Shown in pieces: positions 1-5,265 of a DNA stretch of 5,592 bases (position 1 is its first letter; each line of letters begins with the position of its first letter). The position numbers and the translations under genes were made by a program. This DNA is from Gemmataceae bacterium. Its GTDB lineage: Bacteria > Planctomycetota > Planctomycetia > Gemmatales > Gemmataceae. The stretch is taken from NCBI GenBank assembly GCA_947474875.1, contig CANJKY010000304.1:1-5592 (forward strand). The letters are read 5' to 3'. Below the pieces are notes generated by a model, which ran no database searches, was not told the origin of the DNA, and was given only the letters and a program-made list of their open reading frames with translations.

Positions 1-2
1 CC

Positions 3-74
3 TTCTCCAAGTGCCTGGAGAACCACCTCGGCGCCCTCTGGTTCTTCATCCACCAATACAACCAGTCACACTAG
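3..74 (+). CDS. C-terminal end of an unrecognised gene (5' truncated by window)
   Basis: Reading from base 3 gives 23 codons and a TAG stop at 72-74. Nearly every third position is G or C, as in the real genes of this window and unlike the other two frames here, so this is probably the true 3' end of a gene that starts outside the window. The visible tail is rich in aromatic and polar residues (LWFFIHQYNQSH at the end). It is too short to assign a family. It converges on the minus-strand gene ending at 168, with a large hairpin between them that could serve both as a transcription end. Confidence 0.55.
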   Translation, partial: FSKCLENHLGALWFFIHQYNQSH

Positions 75-94
75 ATAGGCCACTACCGGGTTTT

Positions 95-157
95 TGTCGT
101 CGCCGCGAGCTTGCGAGCGGGGTGGCTGGCTCCGCTCGCAGGCTCGCGGCGACGACA
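95..157. repeat. GAGC-rich hairpin 1 between convergent genes
   Basis: Arms 95-120 and 132-157 are inverted repeats of 26 nt with an 11-nt loop (121-131). The only imperfection is T111 opposite G141, which is a G-U pair in plus-strand RNA and an A-C mismatch in minus-strand RNA. The loop-proximal stem is GCGAGCGG/CCGCTCGC, the same eight bases that close hairpin 2. It sits between the stop at 74 (+) and the stop at 168 (-), so a two-way terminator role is likely. No U-tract follows on either strand; the TTTTT at 91-95 precedes the stem on the plus strand. It could instead be a dispersed palindromic repeat. Confidence 0.75.
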
Positions 158-167
158 CCGACACGGG

Positions 168-905
168 CTACACCCGCTCCACCCGGTAGCCGAGAGAGTA
201 GTTGCCGTAGTCCAGGCTGCGAACCCCGTACCGCTCGCTGCCGTCGAACGTCCGCTCGCCGCCGTCGATGAGTGTCACCCGCACCAGCGCCCGCTCGCCC
301 ACCCGCACCGCCCCGGAATGGACCGCCGCCACCGCCAGCCGCGAGTCGCCGGTGTACGCGTCCGTGCCCCAGATGCTGCCGTCGGTGCTGCCGACCACTT
401 CGAACAGCACGCACTTGCCGGCATCGGACACGCCGAACTCGGTCAGGTTGCCGGGGTCCGGCCGCACCCCGAACAGGTCGCTCCGCATCCCCCGCAGGCG
501 GTTCCGCACGGCCAGCGCCTCGTCCAACAGCCCCTGCCGCAGGAACTCGCCCTGCATCGCCTTCAGCCGGGCGAACGTGTCGCGGAGCAGGGGGGATAAC
601 TCCTTCGCCGCCTCCGTCTGGATGCCGGTCACGGCGGCCTCGGCCTCGGCCTTGATCTGTTCGATGCGGCGGTCGGCGTCGGCCCGCACCGCGGCGACGG
701 CCCGGTCGGTCTTCTGCCGCACGGCCAGGATCGCCCGGTCCGCTTCTTCGAGCAGGGCTTTCGCCTCCGGCGGCAGTTCGTCGGACAGCAGCAGGTCGTC
801 GTCCAGTTGCATGGCGGTCCCCGAGGGGTGGGCGGCGGGTGCGACCCGGGCGGCTTCGAGCATCGGCCCGGCGAACAGCCGTCCGAGGCCCAGGAGCAGG
901 TTCAT
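168..905 (-). CDS. Coiled-coil protein with C-terminal LCCL-like domain
   Basis: The protein has 245 residues from the ATG at 903-905. Residues about 1-30 are mildly hydrophobic (MNLLLGLGRLFAGPM) and could be a poor signal or anchor, but there is no clear n-region charge. Residues about 45-142 are a long charged helix rich in Ala, Glu, Arg and Lys, typical of a coiled coil, ending in a GLLDEALAVRNRLR segment. Residues about 165-245 resemble an LCCL domain: FEVVGS, WGTDAYTGDS, AAVHSG, a GERALVRV strand, then an FDGSERYGV turn and a final YRVE. Only one Cys is present, so the disulfides of animal LCCL domains cannot form. GAGAG lies about 8 nt before the chosen ATG. An in-frame ATG at 966-968 would add 21 Arg/Pro-rich residues and looks spurious, and one at 810-812 would drop the hydrophobic start. 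A TATAAT box at 1032-1037 probably drives it. Ligand and location are unknown. Confidence 0.8.
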   Translation of the reverse strand: MNLLLGLGRLFAGPMLEAARVAPAAHPSGTAMQLDDDLLLSDELPPEAKALLEEADRAILAVRQKTDRAVAAVRADADRRIEQIKAEAEAAVTGIQTEAAKELSPLLRDTFARLKAMQGEFLRQGLLDEALAVRNRLRGMRSDLFGVRPDPGNLTEFGVSDAGKCVLFEVVGSTDGSIWGTDAYTGDSRLAVAAVHSGAVRVGERALVRVTLIDGGERTFDGSERYGVRSLDYGNYSLGYRVERV

Positions 906-945
906 GGGGTGGCTCTCGCCCCGGCGGTCTCGGCGTGGGTGGGGA

Positions 946-1007
946 GATCGAACCGGGGAGGGTGTCACGGGTGCCGACGCCCGGTCACGGGGTCGGCGGG
1001 TTCGATC
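946..1007. other. Nested inverted repeats in the leader of the LCCL gene
   Basis: GATCGAACC (946-954) pairs perfectly with GGTTCGATC (999-1007). Inside it GCCGAC (973-978) pairs with GTCGGC (992-997). An 8-base direct repeat, GTCACGGG, occurs at 964-971 and 984-991, twenty bases apart. The block lies between the minus-strand TATAAT box and the ATG of the LCCL gene, so it would be in its 5' leader RNA. It does not match any riboswitch I know. It may be a leader structure, a protein-binding site, or chance in GC-rich DNA. Confidence 0.35.
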
Positions 1008-1031
1008 GTCGCAGACGGGTTCGTCGCCGGC

Positions 1032-1037
1032 ATTATA
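1032..1037 (-). promoter_or_regulatory. Probable -10 box (TATAAT) for the LCCL gene
   Basis: The minus strand reads TATAAT, a perfect sigma-70-type -10 hexamer in otherwise GC-rich DNA. It faces the gene starting at 905, giving a leader of roughly 120 nt. No good -35 hexamer lies 16-18 nt upstream (about 1054-1061); instead that zone overlaps the end of a GCCGGT/ACCGGC dyad, which might bind an activator or repressor. Confidence 0.5.
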
Positions 1038-1041
1038 CCCG

Positions 1042-1055
1042 GCCGGTGAACCGGC
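1042..1055. promoter_or_regulatory. Candidate operator: 6-bp dyad between divergent -10 boxes
   Basis: GCCGGT (1042-1047) and ACCGGC (1050-1055) form a perfect inverted repeat around a 2-nt centre (GA). It lies between the left-facing TATAAT (1032-1037) and the right-facing TAAAAT (1071-1076), covering the -35 zone of both putative promoters. This is where a dimeric regulator of two divergent genes would be expected. The match is short and GC-rich, so chance is possible. Confidence 0.3.
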
Positions 1056-1070
1056 GGAGGGGCGTGCGGT

Positions 1071-1076
1071 TAAAAT
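1071..1076 (+). promoter_or_regulatory. Possible -10 box (TAAAAT) for the DCC-family gene
   Basis: TAAAAT matches TATAAT at five of six positions and is one of the few AT-rich spots in the region. Transcription would start near 1083, so the RNA would begin almost exactly with the perfect hairpin at 1086-1142. The best upstream hexamer is TGAACC at 1047-1052 (three of six matches to TTGACA, 18-nt spacer), which is weak. Confidence 0.35.
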
Positions 1077-1085
1077 CAGGAGGGC

Positions 1086-1142
1086 GTGTTCTGCTCGCTC
1101 CGCGAGCGGTCTTCAGGTCCGCTCGCGGAGCGAGCAGAACAC
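1086..1142. repeat. Perfect 24-bp inverted repeat (hairpin 2) in leader of DCC gene
   Basis: Arms 1086-1109 and 1119-1142 are exact reverse complements (24 of 24) with a 9-nt loop, TCTTCAGGT (1110-1118). Each arm is itself palindromic: GCTCGC-TCC-GCGAGC at 1093-1107 and GCTCGC-GGA-GCGAGC at 1121-1135. The segment can therefore fold as one long stem or as two short hairpins. It ends 4 nt before the GGAGGG ribosome-binding site of the gene at 1159. With no gene stop just upstream on the plus strand, it is not a simple terminator. A dispersed palindromic element or a 5' stabilising stem-loop are the likeliest readings. Confidence 0.8.
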
Positions 1143-1146
1143 ATGC

Positions 1147-1152
1147 GGAGGG
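1147..1152 (+). promoter_or_regulatory. Strong Shine-Dalgarno (GGAGGG) that fixes a GTG start
   Basis: GGAGGG lies 6 nt before the GTG at 1159-1161. The reading frame stays open far upstream, antisense to the LCCL gene. This site, together with the DCC motif following at once, sets the start at GTG 1159 rather than at any earlier codon. Confidence 0.7.
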
Positions 1153-1158
1153 TTCGCC

Positions 1159-1572
1159 GTGACATCGACCACCGCACCGTCGAACGTCGGAAAAGCCGTG
1201 GTGCTGTACGACGGGGCGTGCCCGCTGTGCCGGCGGTCGGTGCGGGTTCTGAAGAAACTCGACTGGCTAAACCGACTGCACGTCCAGGACGCCCGCGACG
1301 TGGCGAACCTGCCGGCGTGCGACGCGCCGATCGTGCCGAAGAAGCTGCTCGAAGAGATGCACGTCGTCACCCAGGACCGCAAGCACGCGCACGCCGCGTT
1401 CCGGGCGTTCCGCTGGATGGCGTGGCGGCTGCCGCTGGCTTGGCCGCTCGCCCCGCTGCTGTACCTGCCCGGCGCCGCGTGGCTCGGCGGCAAGGTGTAC
1501 CGGTGGGTGGCGAAGAACCGGTTTAACCTGGTGCCGTGCAAAGACGGAGTGTGCCACCGGCCGGCGAAGTGA
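1159..1572 (+). CDS. DCC-family (DUF393) thiol-disulfide oxidoreductase-like protein
   Basis: The protein has 137 residues from the GTG at 1159, a usual length for the family. It opens with the family signature at residues 15-24, VLYDGACPLC, whose CxxC (Cys21, Cys24) is the presumed redox pair of a thioredoxin-like fold. A QDARD segment (43-47) fits the expected second strand. Residues about 86-110 are Trp/Leu/Pro/Ala rich (WRLPLAWPLAPLLYLPG), a semi-hydrophobic stretch also common in this family. It ends YRWVAKNRFNLVPCKDGVCH, adding a CX4C pair (Cys127, Cys132). There is no signal peptide, so a cytoplasmic or membrane-edge site is likely. The substrate is unknown. The gene stands alone: 127 nt separate it from the next gene, which has its own promoter-like box. 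It may share control with the divergent LCCL gene. Confidence 0.88.
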   Translation: MTSTTAPSNVGKAVVLYDGACPLCRRSVRVLKKLDWLNRLHVQDARDVANLPACDAPIVPKKLLEEMHVVTQDRKHAHAAFRAFRWMAWRLPLAWPLAPLLYLPGAAWLGGKVYRWVAKNRFNLVPCKDGVCHRPAK

Positions 1573-1639
1573 GGCGGTGCCCGATTTCCCGACGACCACC
1601 GACCGATCGGCCGGAGTTCGCCTTTTCGCACCCGCCGGC

Positions 1640-1645
1640 TACAAT
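1640..1645 (+). promoter_or_regulatory. Probable -10 box (TACAAT) for the secreted paralogue pair
   Basis: TACAAT differs from TATAAT at one position. TTCGCC at 1617-1622 lies exactly 17 nt upstream but matches TTGACA at only three of six bases. The box is 54 nt before the ATG at 1700. The same GCTACAATC string recurs upstream of the gene at 5367, which supports a real promoter element. Confidence 0.5.
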
Positions 1646-1699
1646 CCGCGGCACGCCGGTCCCCGTCGGACGGGTATCGGTCGGCCCGCGGAGGTTCCC

Positions 1700-2590
1700 A
1701 TGCGTCGCGTGTTCCTCGGTCTGGCGGTCGCCGCGGTGGCGACGGCCCCGGCGTTCGCCCTCAAGATCGCCGCCCCCGGCAACGTCGGGCTGCAGCAGAA
1801 GCTGATCGCGGCCGACGCCGTGGTGGTCGGCAAGGTGACGAAGGTGGAGGCCGACCCGCTCGACCTGGCGCAGTTCGAGAACGGGCCGAAGGTGCCGCAC
1901 ACGGTGGCGACGATCAAGGTGGGCGACGCCTTGGTCGGGGCGAAGAACGTGACGCACATCAAGGTGGTGTTCCCGAAGCCGGGCGAGCCGGCGGCGGAGC
2001 AACCGGTCGGTGGTGCCCCCGGCCGTCGCCCGGTGCCAATCCGCGGCGGGTTCGGCCCGGTGGCAGTGACGGAGAACCAGGAGGGGGTATTCTTCCTCAC
2101 CAAGCACCCGACCGCGTCCGGGTACTACCAGATCCAGCCGGGGCACCTGCCGCTGAACGCCGCCGACGAGAACTACAAGGGCGAGTTGGCGAAGGTGACG
2201 GCTGCGGCCGGGGCGTTCGCCGACCCGGTGAAGGCGCTGTCCGCCGACAAGGTGGACGACCGCGTGCAGGCGGCCCTGGCGCTGGCGTACAAGTACCGCG
2301 CGTACCCGCCGAACAACGTGAGCGGGGTGATCGCCGAGGAACCGGTGCCGGCGGACGTGGGCAAGCTGCTGGTGAAGGTGCTGCTGGACGCCGACTGGGC
2401 GAAGACGGACGCGCACAAGGTGGCCGACGCCCTCGGCCTGCTGCCCGGCCAGTACGGCATCCCGGACGTGCGGCCGGCGGACGGGGAGGACGCGCTGGCG
2501 GTGCGGCAGAAGGCGTTCCAGGCGTGGCACGCGAAGTTCGGCGGCAAGTTCGAGGTGAAGAAGATCGTCGCCAAGACCCAGGGCAAGTGA
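1700..2590 (+). CDS. Secreted protein of unknown function, first of a tandem paralogue pair
   Basis: The protein has 296 residues. The start is the ATG at 1700, because GGAGG lies 5 nt upstream and a clean signal peptide follows: MRR, a hydrophobic core, and a cut expected after APAFA (residue 20). Upstream codons in frame are not signal-like. The mature protein begins with a probably beta-rich part (VVVGKVTKVE, TVATIKVGDALVG, IKVVFP), then a Gly/Pro/Arg-rich loop at about 95-120. A conserved block follows at 126-143, QEGVFFL then HPTASGYY. The C-terminal half is probably helical (ADPVKALSADKVDDRVQAALALAYKYR split over about 173-200), then GQYGIP at 250-255 and FEVKKIV near the end. It has no cysteine and no catalytic motif that I recognise. 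The next gene encodes a clear relative with the same block order. I believe this is a planctomycete family of hypothetical exported proteins, but cannot verify that here. Confidence 0.85.
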   Translation: MRRVFLGLAVAAVATAPAFALKIAAPGNVGLQQKLIAADAVVVGKVTKVEADPLDLAQFENGPKVPHTVATIKVGDALVGAKNVTHIKVVFPKPGEPAAEQPVGGAPGRRPVPIRGGFGPVAVTENQEGVFFLTKHPTASGYYQIQPGHLPLNAADENYKGELAKVTAAAGAFADPVKALSADKVDDRVQAALALAYKYRAYPPNNVSGVIAEEPVPADVGKLLVKVLLDADWAKTDAHKVADALGLLPGQYGIPDVRPADGEDALAVRQKAFQAWHAKFGGKFEVKKIVAKTQGK

Positions 2591-2618
2591 CCCCCCCCCG
2601 CCACCCGGAGCCGGATTC

Positions 2619-3596
2619 ATGCGCCGATCGCTCGCCGCCCTGTTCGCCCTGTCCGCCGCCGGCCTCGCCCCCGGGCAACCGGTCGTGCCGCCACCCCCGC
2701 CTCCGCCGCCGATCCTCCAGGCCGACAACGCCGGCGGGGTGATCGTTCAGCCCGGCATGACCGTCCGCCAGAAGGTGTACCAGAGTCAGTTGGTGGCGGC
2801 TGGCACGGTGGGCCTCGGGAAGGAGACGCTGGACGCGGCCATGTACCCCGGCCAGGGGGTGCCGAAGACCACCTACAAGGTGGCGGCGCTGAAGGTGAGC
2901 CAGGCGCTGATTGGGGACAAGGTAGACGGTACGCTCAAAATCCTCATCCCGCCGGCCGACCCGGCGCAGATGCCGTTCGAACAACCCGGCCGCAAGCAGC
3001 CGTACTTCCGCCCGACGGTCAGCCAGGTGCAACTGATCGACGGGCAGGAGGGGGTGTTCTTCCTCGCCCCGCACCCGACCGCCGCCGGGTATTACCACAT
3101 CCCGTACGGGCAGACCCCGCTCAACCCGCTGGACACGACCTATAAGGCGGACCTGGCGGTGGTGAAGAAGATCGCGGCGACGTATGCCGACCCGCTGGCC
3201 GCGCTGAAGGCGAAGGACGCGGCCGACCGGTTCGAGGCGGCGGCGGCCCTGGTGCATAAGTACCGCCGGCAGGCGTTTACCCAGGGCGGCAAGCCGCCGC
3301 AGCAGGTGGCCATCCCGGCCGAGGAGTCGAAGCTCATCCTGACGGCGATCGGCGAGGCCGACTGGGCGCAGTACGACCGGCCGCGGGTGGGCAGCGACCC
3401 GCCGCCGGATTACACGCTCATGCCGAACAGCCTGCTGGCCCAGTTGGGCGTCTCCCCCGGCCAGCACGGCATGCCGCAGTTGCAGGTGAACGCCGGCCGC
3501 GGGTACAACGAGACGTACCACGAGCTGTACAAGACGTGGCTGGAGGGCGAGGGGGCGAAGTTCGAGGTCAAGAAGTTCGTGACCGAGAAGAAGTGA
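2619..3596 (+). CDS. Secreted protein of unknown function, second tandem paralogue
   Basis: The protein has 325 residues. The ATG at 2619 is preceded by GGAG with an 8-nt gap. It starts MRRSLAALFALSAAGLAPGQ, a signal peptide whose cleavage site is unclear (probably near residues 17-20), followed by eight prolines at 24-31 that look like a spacer. The rest parallels the preceding gene block for block: a TTYKVAALKVSQALIGDK strand region, GQEGVFFL at 142-149 then HPTAAGYY, PLNPLDTTYKADLA, ADPLAALKAKDAADRF, HKYR, ESKLI with EADWAQYD, GQHGMP at 281-286, and FEVKKFV near the end. It is longer mainly at the N-terminus and before GQHGMP. It has no cysteine. The 28-nt gap and shared strand suggest one transcript with the upstream gene. 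A local duplication followed by divergence is the simplest origin. The function is unknown. Confidence 0.85.
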   Translation: MRRSLAALFALSAAGLAPGQPVVPPPPPPPPILQADNAGGVIVQPGMTVRQKVYQSQLVAAGTVGLGKETLDAAMYPGQGVPKTTYKVAALKVSQALIGDKVDGTLKILIPPADPAQMPFEQPGRKQPYFRPTVSQVQLIDGQEGVFFLAPHPTAAGYYHIPYGQTPLNPLDTTYKADLAVVKKIAATYADPLAALKAKDAADRFEAAAALVHKYRRQAFTQGGKPPQQVAIPAEESKLILTAIGEADWAQYDRPRVGSDPPPDYTLMPNSLLAQLGVSPGQHGMPQLQVNAGRGYNETYHELYKTWLEGEGAKFEVKKFVTEKK

Positions 3597-3639
3597 CCGG
3601 GCGGCGGGTGTGAACCTGCCGGCGGGTCCTCCCGTCCGC

Positions 3640-3645
3640 TAGAAA
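3640..3645 (+). promoter_or_regulatory. Possible -10 box (TAGAAA) upstream of metG
   Basis: CGCTAGAAAG at 3637-3646 resembles the GCTACAATC boxes found before the genes at 1700 and 5367, with two changes in the hexamer. It sits 52 nt before the metG ATG and just upstream of a GC-rich hairpin. No convincing -35 hexamer is visible 16-18 nt upstream. metG could also be read through from the paralogue gene ending at 3596. Confidence 0.3.
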
Positions 3646-3655
3646 GACGCTACTC

Positions 3656-3679
3656 ACGGCCGGGGACCGCCCCGGCCGT
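3656..3679 (+). other. Perfect 10-bp hairpin in the metG leader
   Basis: ACGGCCGGGG (3656-3665) and CCCCGGCCGT (3670-3679) are exact inverted repeats around a 4-nt loop ACCG. The stem ends 7 nt before the AAGGA ribosome-binding site of metG. It lacks a U-tract, so it is a poor intrinsic terminator for the gene ending at 3596. It could limit ribosome access, protect the 5' end of the mRNA, or help end upstream transcription. There is no T-box signature around it. Confidence 0.55.
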
Positions 3680-3697
3680 TCGCATGAAGGACGGCCC

Positions 3698-5257
3698 ATG
3701 ACCGCCAAGCCGAAGTGGTTCCAGACGACCGCCATCGACTACCCGAACAGCCGCCCGCACATCGGCACGGCGTTCGAGAAGCTGGGGGCCGACGTGCAGG
3801 CCCGGTACCGGCGGATGGAGGGGTACGACGTCTGCTTCCTGATGGGCAACGACGAGAACACCCTGAAAGTGGCGGACAAGGCGAAGGAACTCGGCCTCGA
3901 CCCGCAGGCGTACTGCGACGACATGGCCCGCCAGTTCCGCGAGGTGTGGGACGCGCTCGACATCTCCTACGACGTGTTCATCCAGACGAGCAGCGAGCGG
4001 CACAAGCAGTGCTGCCGCAAGTTCGCCCAGAAGGTGTACGACAACGGGTACATCTACAAGGGCAGCTACGAGGGGTGGTACTGCCCCGGGTGCGAGGAGT
4101 TCAAGAGTGACAAGGTCCACGCCGAGAACGCCGGGCAGTGCCCGAACCACAAGCGGCCGCTCGTGCGGCGGTCGGAGCCGTGCTACTACTTCAAGCTGTC
4201 CGCGTTCAAGGACCGGCTGCTGAAGGAGCTGAAGGAGAACCCGCAGTTCGTCCAGCCGGAGAGCCGGCGGAACGAGATGATCGGGTTCATCGAGGCCGAA
4301 GGGCTGGACGACCTGAACATCTCGCGGCACGGCGAGCAGTGGGGCATCCCGCTGCCGTTCGACCCGGAGTTCACCATCTACGTGTGGTTCGACGCCCTGC
4401 TCACGTACATCACCGGCATCGGGTACGGCGACGACGAGGCGACGTTCGCCAAGAACTGGCCGTGCGACACGCACTTCATCGGCAAGGACATCACCCGCTT
4501 CCACACGCACATCTGGCCGGCCATGCTGTGGGCCGCCGGGCTGGACGCGCCGACCAAGGTGTTCAGCCACGGGTTCGTGACGGTGGACGGCACGAAGATG
4601 GGCAAGAGCATGGGGAACGTGGTCCAGCCGCTCGACATCATCGCCAAGAGCAGCGTGGACGCCTACCGCTACTTCTTCATGCGGGAGTGCCCGTTCCCCG
4701 GCGACGGCGACTATTCGGGGCAGCGGTTCGAGGAGGTGTACAACACGGAGTTGGCGAACAACCTGGGCAACCTGCTGAGCCGAACCATCACCATCCCGGC
4801 CAAGAACTACGGCGGGGTGTTCGACGGCACCGCCGGTGTGACGCCCGACGCGGTGGTGCCGAACCTGAATCTGGCGGAGTTCGTGGCGACCGTCCGCGGG
4901 CACGTGGAGGCGTGCCGGTACAACACCGCCCTCCAGGCGATCGTGCAGGATTTCCTCACCCCGACCAACCAGTACCTCGAAGCGAACGCCCCGTGGAAGC
5001 TGGTGAAGACGGACAAGGAGGCGGCGAAGAAGGTGCTGTTCAACGCCGTGCAGTCGCTCCGGGTGACGGCCATCCTGCTCAAGCCGTTCATCCCGAAGTC
5101 GGCGGAGGCGATCTACACCAGCTTCAACTTCCCGACGCCGTGGGCGGACGTGCGGTACGCCGACGCCGCCGAGCTGACGGCCCAGCCGGACGACCTGCGG
5201 GTGACGGCCGAACTGATCGACGGCAAGCCGAAGCCGCTGTTCCCGCGCATCGGGTAG
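3698..5257 (+). CDS. metG: Methionyl-tRNA synthetase
   Basis: This class I aminoacyl-tRNA synthetase charges tRNA-Met with methionine using ATP, in the cytoplasm. The protein has 519 residues, the short form without the C-terminal EMAP-type tRNA-binding domain. The ATG at 3698 has AAGGA 6 nt upstream. The Rossmann-fold catalytic part carries the HIGH box as HIGT (residues 21-24) and the KMSKS box as KMGKS (300-304). Between the halves is a single zinc knuckle: C129-x2-C132 with C148-x2-H151 (CPGC and CPNH). The usual GTDEHG stretch reads GNDENT (50-55), a variation I think occurs in a MetRS subgroup. The C-terminal helical anticodon-binding domain shows NNLGNLLSR and the NAPWK segment with Trp433, expected to stack on the CAU anticodon. 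All key elements are present, so the enzyme should be active. It is probably transcribed alone, with hairpins on both sides. Confidence 0.97.
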   Translation: MTAKPKWFQTTAIDYPNSRPHIGTAFEKLGADVQARYRRMEGYDVCFLMGNDENTLKVADKAKELGLDPQAYCDDMARQFREVWDALDISYDVFIQTSSERHKQCCRKFAQKVYDNGYIYKGSYEGWYCPGCEEFKSDKVHAENAGQCPNHKRPLVRRSEPCYYFKLSAFKDRLLKELKENPQFVQPESRRNEMIGFIEAEGLDDLNISRHGEQWGIPLPFDPEFTIYVWFDALLTYITGIGYGDDEATFAKNWPCDTHFIGKDITRFHTHIWPAMLWAAGLDAPTKVFSHGFVTVDGTKMGKSMGNVVQPLDIIAKSSVDAYRYFFMRECPFPGDGDYSGQRFEEVYNTELANNLGNLLSRTITIPAKNYGGVFDGTAGVTPDAVVPNLNLAEFVATVRGHVEACRYNTALQAIVQDFLTPTNQYLEANAPWKLVKTDKEAAKKVLFNAVQSLRVTAILLKPFIPKSAEAIYTSFNFPTPWADVRYADAAELTAQPDDLRVTAELIDGKPKPLFPRIG

Positions 5258-5265
5258 ACACTTTC

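Noticed and set aside
95..157. Hairpin 1 as a canonical Rho-independent terminator
   Set aside because: The stem is strong and well placed, but no U-tract follows on either strand, so it is listed as a repeat with a possible terminator role.
946..1025. GGTTCGATC resembling a tRNA T-arm at 999-1007, and again on the minus strand at 946-954
   Set aside because: The flanks do not form a five-pair T stem on either strand, and no acceptor, D or anticodon arm can be drawn at the right distances.
268..1158. Long in-frame upstream extension of the DCC-family gene
   Set aside because: The extension is Ser/Arg-rich, runs antisense to the LCCL gene and crosses the hairpin. GGAGGG 6 nt before GTG 1159 and the immediate family motif mark the real start.
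1143..1526. Open frame from the ATG at 1143 just after hairpin 2
   Set aside because: It overlaps the DCC-family gene in another frame and gives an Arg/Ala-rich product without any motif. The nearby GGAGGG is inside this frame and serves GTG 1159.
1603..1610. CCGATCGG palindrome upstream of the first secreted paralogue
   Set aside because: Only eight bases match and the flanks do not extend it. This is expected by chance in DNA of this composition.
1523..2728. A 401-residue open frame on the minus strand across the first paralogue
   Set aside because: It is antisense to a supported gene and its composition (Arg, His, Val, Gly) is that of a GC shadow.
2097..3521. A 474-residue open frame on the minus strand across the secreted paralogues
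   Set aside because: The product is low-complexity Arg/Pro/Gly-rich. The plus-strand genes have signal peptides, ribosome-binding sites and mutual homology.
3684..3701. Five-codon mini-cistron ATG AAG GAC GGC CCA TGA overlapping the metG start by ATGA
   Set aside because: It has no ribosome-binding site of its own and contains the metG Shine-Dalgarno. Chance is the simplest explanation.
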